A stretch of DNA of 64,000 nt from DSWT01 sp049975385 (GTDB taxonomy: Bacteria; Chloroflexota; Anaerolineae; B4-G1; SLSP01): contig JBNGDO010000001.1 of assembly GCA_049975385.1 (NCBI GenBank), forward strand, positions 12,558 to 76,557. The letters run 5' to 3'. Position numbers and translations under genes: made by a program. Positions 59,720-64,000 of this stretch are shown here, in pieces. Every line of letters starts with the position of its first letter. The first letter of the stretch is position 1. Below the pieces are notes generated by a model. The model had not been told where the DNA came from and searched no databases. It saw nothing but the letters and a program-made list of their open reading frames with translations.

Positions 59720-62700
59720 CTATCTCCCTTCCACAATCCCCACCTCCTCCTCCGTCAGCCCATACAACCGGTAGACGAGCAGATCGATCAGCCGGTCCGT
59801 GGCGGCGAGGCGCTGTTTGAGGGGCAGCAGTATGGCGAGGCTGGCGTCGTATTCCCGTTCGAGCGTCTCCTGGAAGGCGCGGGCGTCGGGATCGGCGCTG
59901 AGTTTGCGGCGGTTCTGGCGCAGGCGCTTGAGCAGCGCCTCGAAGGCGAGCGGGGCCTCGCCCTTCTGGTAGTCGCCCAGGTAATTCTGGATGATCGTTT
60001 TGCCGGCGAGATCGTCCACCTTCGCGCCAATGTGCCGCTCCAACCACGTGAGGAACGCACGCATCTCCGCCTGCTTCTCCTTGTTCAGCGCCAGCATGGC
60101 TTCGGCTAGGCTTGCCAGCAAATCGTGCATCACATCGGAGTGCTGCTCCATACTCCCTACTCCGTACTCCGTACTCCATTCCAGGAAGGTGGGGTAGGCT
60201 ATGACGGCGGCGTCTGGCTGCTGCACCCATGCGCGGGCGAGGGCCTGCGCTTCGGCGAGCAGCCGCGCGCGTTCGGCGGCGGGGGTGGTGAAGGGGATGC
60301 GGGGAATGGGAAGATTTTTTAGTTCTTCGTATGTGACTTGAGGAAAATCATCCTTTACTGATATTGTCGATGTATTTGTGTAAAGCCATGCGATCAATTT
60401 GGAGTTTAGCAATGAAGCAATATAGTATTCCGATATGCCTTCGGTTTCAATCAAGATGTTTAAGATATTGTCTGTTGTAATGAACTTTTCTGATGTAACC
60501 GCTACCATCAATTCTCGCCGTCTTGATAATAGCCGTCGTAAAACAACTCTGGGGCGCACAAAAAATTCTATGTCGCGTTTGCCTGCTAATTCATCAGAAT
60601 ACTTCAGCCATTGGTTTGCGTCTGACTCAATACGATATCTTGACAACTCTTCGCCAAGTAGTTCAGGAAGATAAACTTGTTGTTGCTGCTGGGTAGGTAT
60701 GCCGTATAAACGCAGGAAATCACTTTGTATTTGCTCTCTGGTATGTTTGCTTCGGCTGTAAGGTTGTACTCCTCGTTCTACACGAACTAGTTCGCCCAAT
60801 GGCGCAAATTGCGGTAACGAATGAAATCTTTGTAATTTAGCTACAGCAGGGAGCAATATGAATTTTTTGTAAGGATCGGTGTACCACAAGCTAGCTTCAA
60901 TAGTATCGTAAGTTAATTCCTCGATCTTCGTTGCATCATCATCTTTCTGCATTTGCTTAACTTCAATTACTTGCGAAGTGCTTTCCCCAGCTTTAATCAC
61001 AACAATACAAGTGTCAATGTATGCGCCTCTGAAAACATCATAGGGAAGTCCGACAACTCTTAGAATCTTTCCACTATCGAGTAGTACTTCTCGCAAGCTC
61101 TGGAAATTTATCCCTGTGAGCCAGCCTGCCGGAGTAATGAATGAAAGGTAGCCGTCAGCTTTGGTTATGTCAATACCTTGTTTCCAGAAATAGACGAAGA
61201 CATCATTTTGGAGGTTAGGGAACCAGGAGAGTGCATTAATCGAACCATACGGCGGATTCCCAATCACCGCATCGAACCCCGGATTCTCCGCCCAATCGCG
61301 CTTCCGCAAATCCACGAAGACCTCCGGGAATTCCAAATCCCAGTGGAAGAAGCGTTTTTCCTCCCACAGGTCGCGCGCCCGCGCGATGGCGGCCCGGTAA
61401 CGTTCCGTCACCTGCTTTTCGCCGCGTAAGGCGGGCAGCACGTCGTTACCGTAGAGGCGCAGGAACTCGTCTGCTTCTGTGTTGCCGAAGTGCTGGCTCA
61501 CCCACAGGTCGAGCGCCTGCTTGTAGGGCGTGAGGGAGCGTTGCAGCGCCGCGAAATCGCCCGCGCTGCGCTGTACGTCGGAGAGCGTGGCGTCGGCGCG
61601 GTCCACCACCTCCACCATCAGCGCCGTCAAATCCAGCAGCCCGGCGAACGGCCCGGCGAACAGCCCGAACTGGCCCGTGTCCGTCATCTGAATCCCCGCC
61701 TCCACCGTCCGCACGTCCGTCCCGATGAGGCTGTTGCCCCAGCGCAGGTGGTGGTCGAGGAAGCTCAACGGCGCGCCCACGGTGAAGGAGTGCAGCCACA
61801 GGCTCAACTTCGCCAGCTCCACCGCCATCTTGTTCAGGTCCACGCCGTAGATGCAGCGCTTCATCACCAGCCGGGTGAGCAGCGCGGTATCGTCGAGCCG
61901 CGCCGGGTCGAGCGCGATGCTCTGGCGCGCCATCTCGTCCAGGATTTCCGTCCGTACCCGTTCCACCAACTGCTGGATGGGGTTCCAGTCCCAGGCGATG
62001 GCGGGATGCGCGTCGTGGAACGCCTGCATCTCCCGGATGATGCCGTCGGTGAGGAAGTCCACGGCGTTCACCAAAAAGTGGCCCGATCCCATGGCCGGGT
62101 CGAGCACTTTGATGCCCAGGAAGGCTTCGCGGGCGTCGCGCTCGGCGGCGTCCAGTTGCCCGCGCAACAAGCGTACCTTGCCGGGAGCGGCGGTGCGTCC
62201 CAACGCGCGGCGCGCGTCCGCCACCCGCGCCATCGCTGCGGCGAAGGTCTCCGCGCGCGCTTCGAGCACCGGCCCCAACGTCTGCTGCACGATGTACTCC
62301 ACGATGTAGTCCGGCGTGTAGTACGACCCCGTCGCCTTCCGCTCCCCTTTATCATTCACCAGTTGAATTGCGAATTGCGAATTACGAATTACGGACGATG
62401 CCTCTCGTAATTCGCTATTCGTAATTCGTAACTTATTCTCCAACAGCCCCTCGTAAATCGCCCCCAGATTCCGCACGCTGATGTAGGCGTAGTCTACGGG
62501 CTGCCCGGCGTCGCGCACGAGGATGTCCACGGCGCAGGCCACGGCCCGGTCGCTGAGGCGGTGGCGTTCCAGGAAGGCGTTGTCGGGGTTTTCCGGATCG
62601 AACAGGCCGCCGTTGTAGCGCGGGATGCCCAGGCTCGGGTCACCCTGGTCGATGCGGTGGAAGAGCGCCAGCAGCGCATCGTACTTGGACGTGGCGTGCG

Positions 62701-63727
62701 TCGCCGTGCTCAGCGCCACATCCCGATCCCGTTGGTCGGCGGCCCATTGCGCCAGCGCCGTGAGGCTTTGCTCGCGGTAGCCGGGATTTTCGACCGGCAG
62801 CAGGCCGCGCGCTTCGGCGTAGAGCAAAAAGAGCAGCTTGTAGAGCAGGCTGAGGCTGGCCTGGTAGATGTCGTCCAGGCTTTCTTCGGTCTCTTCGTGG
62901 ACGCCCATCTGCTCGCGGCGGTAGGCAATGAAGCCCGCCGCGATTTCGGGCATCACCTCGGCGTAGACCAGCTCCTTCAGCTTGTCGCTGATCTCGCGGG
63001 CATACGTCGCCGACCCTTCGTGGACGCGCTGCACGAAACTCTTGCCCTGCGCGTCGGCGACGAACGCATCCCGTCGGAAAAACAGCCAGAAGCGGCGGAA
63101 CGAATCAAGAATCAAAGAATCATGAATCGCAGAATCCTGATTCCTGATTCGTGATTCATGATTCATGATTCTTCCCAAATCCACCTCGTAGAACTCGCTG
63201 GCGGTGCTGCTCACCTCGCGGCTGTAGAGCCGCCAGACGCGCCCGTTGGTGAGGATGCCCCACGGCGCGCGCGTCCTCACCAGATAGCTCACCATTTGGT
63301 GGCTGGGGTTCGCGCCCGGCTTCCACGTCTCGCGCCCGCTGGCGTCCTTCTGGCTGAGGGGGCGTTCCCAGTATTTGGCCTCGGCGATGGCCAGCACGCG
63401 GCTGTAGAAGGCGTCGTCGGCGCCCTGGAAGGGATAGGCGTCCTGTTGCGTCTCGGCGTCGGCGAAGAGCGCGTAATCGGGCCGGGTGACGCGCCCCGCG
63501 TGCCTCGACTTGGGCTGCACGGTGAAGGCCCAGCCGAGCGCCGTCAATGCGGGCTTGATGAACTCGTCCTCGGTCTGCGCCTCGCTCCACGTCTCGCCGA
63601 ACTGCTGCGCTTTGTCCCAGAGCGCGCGCAGCGCCTCGTAGGCGGGTGCGGGGTCTTCGTTCCATTCTGCGTGTTGGGGCAGGCGGGTTTCCAGATAGTG
63701 TTGGGAAAACAACATCTTCGTTTGCAT
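59720..63727 (-). CDS. Type IIG restriction-modification enzyme (Eco57I-like) with repeat insertions
   Basis: The 1335-residue protein combines nuclease, methyltransferase and target recognition. The N-terminal PD-(D/E)xK site is RPDYALF (Asp84) with AIAEAKYW (Glu116, Lys118). The SAM-binding motif I is LDPAMGSGHFLVNAVDFL (about residue 540), and motif IV NPPYGSIN is near residue 823. Between motif IV and the C-terminal region lies an AT-rich stretch (about residues 825-1140) that should be the target recognition domain. Three segments are translated repeats: residues 186-209, 431-456 and 1182-1193. Single-chain enzymes of this kind cut a short distance from their site and modify one strand. 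Confidence 0.9.
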   Translation of the reverse strand: MQTKMLFSQHYLETRLPQHAEWNEDPAPAYEALRALWDKAQQFGETWSEAQTEDEFIKPALTALGWAFTVQPKSRHAGRVTRPDYALFADAETQQDAYPFQGADDAFYSRVLAIAEAKYWERPLSQKDASGRETWKPGANPSHQMVSYLVRTRAPWGILTNGRVWRLYSREVSSTASEFYEVDLGRIMNHESRIRNQDSAIHDSLILDSFRRFWLFFRRDAFVADAQGKSFVQRVHEGSATYAREISDKLKELVYAEVMPEIAAGFIAYRREQMGVHEETEESLDDIYQASLSLLYKLLFLLYAEARGLLPVENPGYREQSLTALAQWAADQRDRDVALSTATHATSKYDALLALFHRIDQGDPSLGIPRYNGGLFDPENPDNAFLERHRLSDRAVACAVDILVRDAGQPVDYAYISVRNLGAIYEGLLENKLRITNSELREASSVIRNSQFAIQLVNDKGERKATGSYYTPDYIVEYIVQQTLGPVLEARAETFAAAMARVADARRALGRTAAPGKVRLLRGQLDAAERDAREAFLGIKVLDPAMGSGHFLVNAVDFLTDGIIREMQAFHDAHPAIAWDWNPIQQLVERVRTEILDEMARQSIALDPARLDDTALLTRLVMKRCIYGVDLNKMAVELAKLSLWLHSFTVGAPLSFLDHHLRWGNSLIGTDVRTVEAGIQMTDTGQFGLFAGPFAGLLDLTALMVEVVDRADATLSDVQRSAGDFAALQRSLTPYKQALDLWVSQHFGNTEADEFLRLYGNDVLPALRGEKQVTERYRAAIARARDLWEEKRFFHWDLEFPEVFVDLRKRDWAENPGFDAVIGNPPYGSINALSWFPNLQNDVFVYFWKQGIDITKADGYLSFITPAGWLTGINFQSLREVLLDSGKILRVVGLPYDVFRGAYIDTCIVVIKAGESTSQVIEVKQMQKDDDATKIEELTYDTIEASLWYTDPYKKFILLPAVAKLQRFHSLPQFAPLGELVRVERGVQPYSRSKHTREQIQSDFLRLYGIPTQQQQQVYLPELLGEELSRYRIESDANQWLKYSDELAGKRDIEFFVRPRVVLRRLLSRRRELMVAVTSEKFITTDNILNILIETEGISEYYIASLLNSKLIAWLYTNTSTISVKDDFPQVTYEELKNLPIPRIPFTTPAAERARLLAEAQALARAWVQQPDAAVIAYPTFLEWSTEYGVGSMEQHSDVMHDLLASLAEAMLALNKEKQAEMRAFLTWLERHIGAKVDDLAGKTIIQNYLGDYQKGEAPLAFEALLKRLRQNRRKLSADPDARAFQETLEREYDASLAILLPLKQRLAATDRLIDLLVYRLYGLTEEEVGIVEGR
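60149..60182 (-). repeat. In-frame CGTACTC array in the Type IIG gene (site 3)
   Basis: CATACTC, CCTACTC, CGTACTC, CGTACTC, CATTCC are contiguous. They encode about residues 1182-1193 (WSTEYGVGSMEQ) near the C-terminus. The CGTACTC family is also part of the fusion linker at 30337-30472. Confidence 0.8.
60310..61250 (-). other. AT-rich mosaic segment in the Type IIG gene (likely target recognition domain)
   Basis: GC drops sharply here. The line at 60361 has 21 G/C in 60 bases (35%), against 36 of 60 at 61321 and 39 of 60 at 60001 in the same gene. The boundaries coincide with motif IV on one side and a repeat-rich region on the other. Confidence 0.7.
62355..62437 (-). repeat. In-frame inverted AATTGCG/AATTCGT array in the Type IIG gene (site 2)
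   Basis: AATTGCG, AATTGCG, AATTACG, AATTACG read in one sense and CGTAATT, CGCTATT, CGTAATT, CGTAACT in the other. They encode about residues 431-456 (KLRITNSELREASSVIRNSQ, then FAIQL), between the helical linker and the methyltransferase start. Confidence 0.85.
63100..63175 (-). repeat. In-frame inverted AATCAAG/GATTCAT array in the Type IIG gene (site 1)
   Basis: The array encodes about residues 186-209 (MNHESRIRNQDSAIHDSLIL) directly after the nuclease domain. Units such as ATCATGA and ATCACGA match those in the FAD dehydrogenase and at 26475. Confidence 0.85.
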
Positions 63728-63808
63728 CGTTTCTCTCGTTTCTCGTTAACCGCAGCGCTGGGCTGATGAAGATTAAGAAAATAATCCGGTAATGGTTGGC
63801 CGCTGCAC

Positions 63809-63910
63809 GCCCGGCGATCAATCGCCGGGCAACAGGCCCACGTCCCGTAAACGGGGCTTCCGGAAGCCCGCTTCAGCGGGCGCGGCTCCGTAGCGTGGGC
63901 GTTGACGCCC
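63809..63910 (+). repeat. Cluster of five adjacent hairpins
   Basis: Perfect or near-perfect hairpins sit almost end to end: 63809-63830 (10-bp stem), 63844-63855, 63854-63869 (16-bp palindrome), 63866-63881 and 63897-63910. The 63728-64000 stretch otherwise shows no gene. Confidence 0.65.
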
Positions 63911-64000
63911 GCGCGTGGGCGGTGAACCCGATTGCCGAATTAAAATGGGGTCTACGCAGATTAGTGGGGTCGCGACGGGCTTTTGTTCCACTTGATTGCC

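Overview
The window looks like chromosomal DNA of a GC-rich Chloroflexota bacterium, probably an Anaerolineae-type heterotroph. This is an inference from gene content, not a phylogenetic result. The reasons are: family-5 oligopeptide/oligosaccharide ABC systems beside many glycosidases; a SARP/NB-ARC/TPR regulator; secreted LVIVD and CSLREA beta-helix proteins that both end in a (K/S)IYLPLVxR tail; and dense arrays of 7-bp repeats like the STRR repeats known from filamentous cyanobacteria. About 48 protein genes are supported. No rRNA, tRNA, CRISPR array or intact insertion sequence was seen.

Layout. 1-6.2 kb: a phosphatase, then GH30, a methyltransferase, an OYE-type flavoenzyme, and NagB- and NagA-like amino-sugar enzymes. 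6.2-7.8 kb: a homocitrate synthase gene with a roughly 370-nt leader. 7.8-16.5 kb: a minus-strand operon running GntR/solute-binding chimera, lipoprotein binding protein, two permeases, two ATPases, cyclic-nucleotide-binding protein. 16.6-23.3 kb: GNAT, a relic of an MFS gene, a glycosyltransferase, polyprenyl synthase, TatD and Lon. 23.4-31.6 kb: an orphan DNA methyltransferase, an EgtD-like methyltransferase, a sulfotransferase, a GH4 glycosidase and a 1153-residue fused FAD/Fe-S dehydrogenase. 31.7-33.8 kb: a lower-GC block with VapBC, an AGOG-like DNA glycosylase and a MazG-like protein. 33.8-42.3 kb: PepC, LVIVD protein, M23 peptidase, RDD, SRAP and an M20 peptidase. 42.3-46.4 kb: GNAT, an orphan nucleotidyltransferase, GlnS and GlnA. 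46.4-50.5 kb: sugar isomerase, mannonate dehydratase and a frameshifted GH42. 50.5-64 kb: SARP regulator, small protein, CSLREA beta-helix protein, HEAT protein, APH(6)-like kinase and a giant Type IIG restriction-modification enzyme.

Two things stand out. First, the homocitrate synthase leader (6247-6615) reads as two ribosome-mediated attenuators in series. Each has a short leader ORF whose lysine codons lie directly before stem 1, followed by a 1:2 protector, a 2:3 antiterminator and a 3:4 terminator with a T-run. This ties the gene to lysine synthesis by the alpha-aminoadipate route. Second, about 20 arrays of exact or near-exact 7-mers (a few 8-mers) occupy gaps between genes. Several fill the space from one stop codon to the next Shine-Dalgarno or start. 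Some enter coding sequence in frame: a loop and a subunit-fusion linker in the FAD dehydrogenase, three sites in the Type IIG enzyme, and the C-terminus of a GNAT. One pair brackets the last 43 codons of a deleted transporter.

Metabolically the window suggests a carbohydrate and amino-sugar scavenger. It combines extracellular and intracellular glycosidases (GH30, GH4, GH42), uronate use (UxuA-like), an inducible uptake operon and glutamine handling. Defence and stress genes (Type IIG RM, VapBC, Lon) are interspersed.
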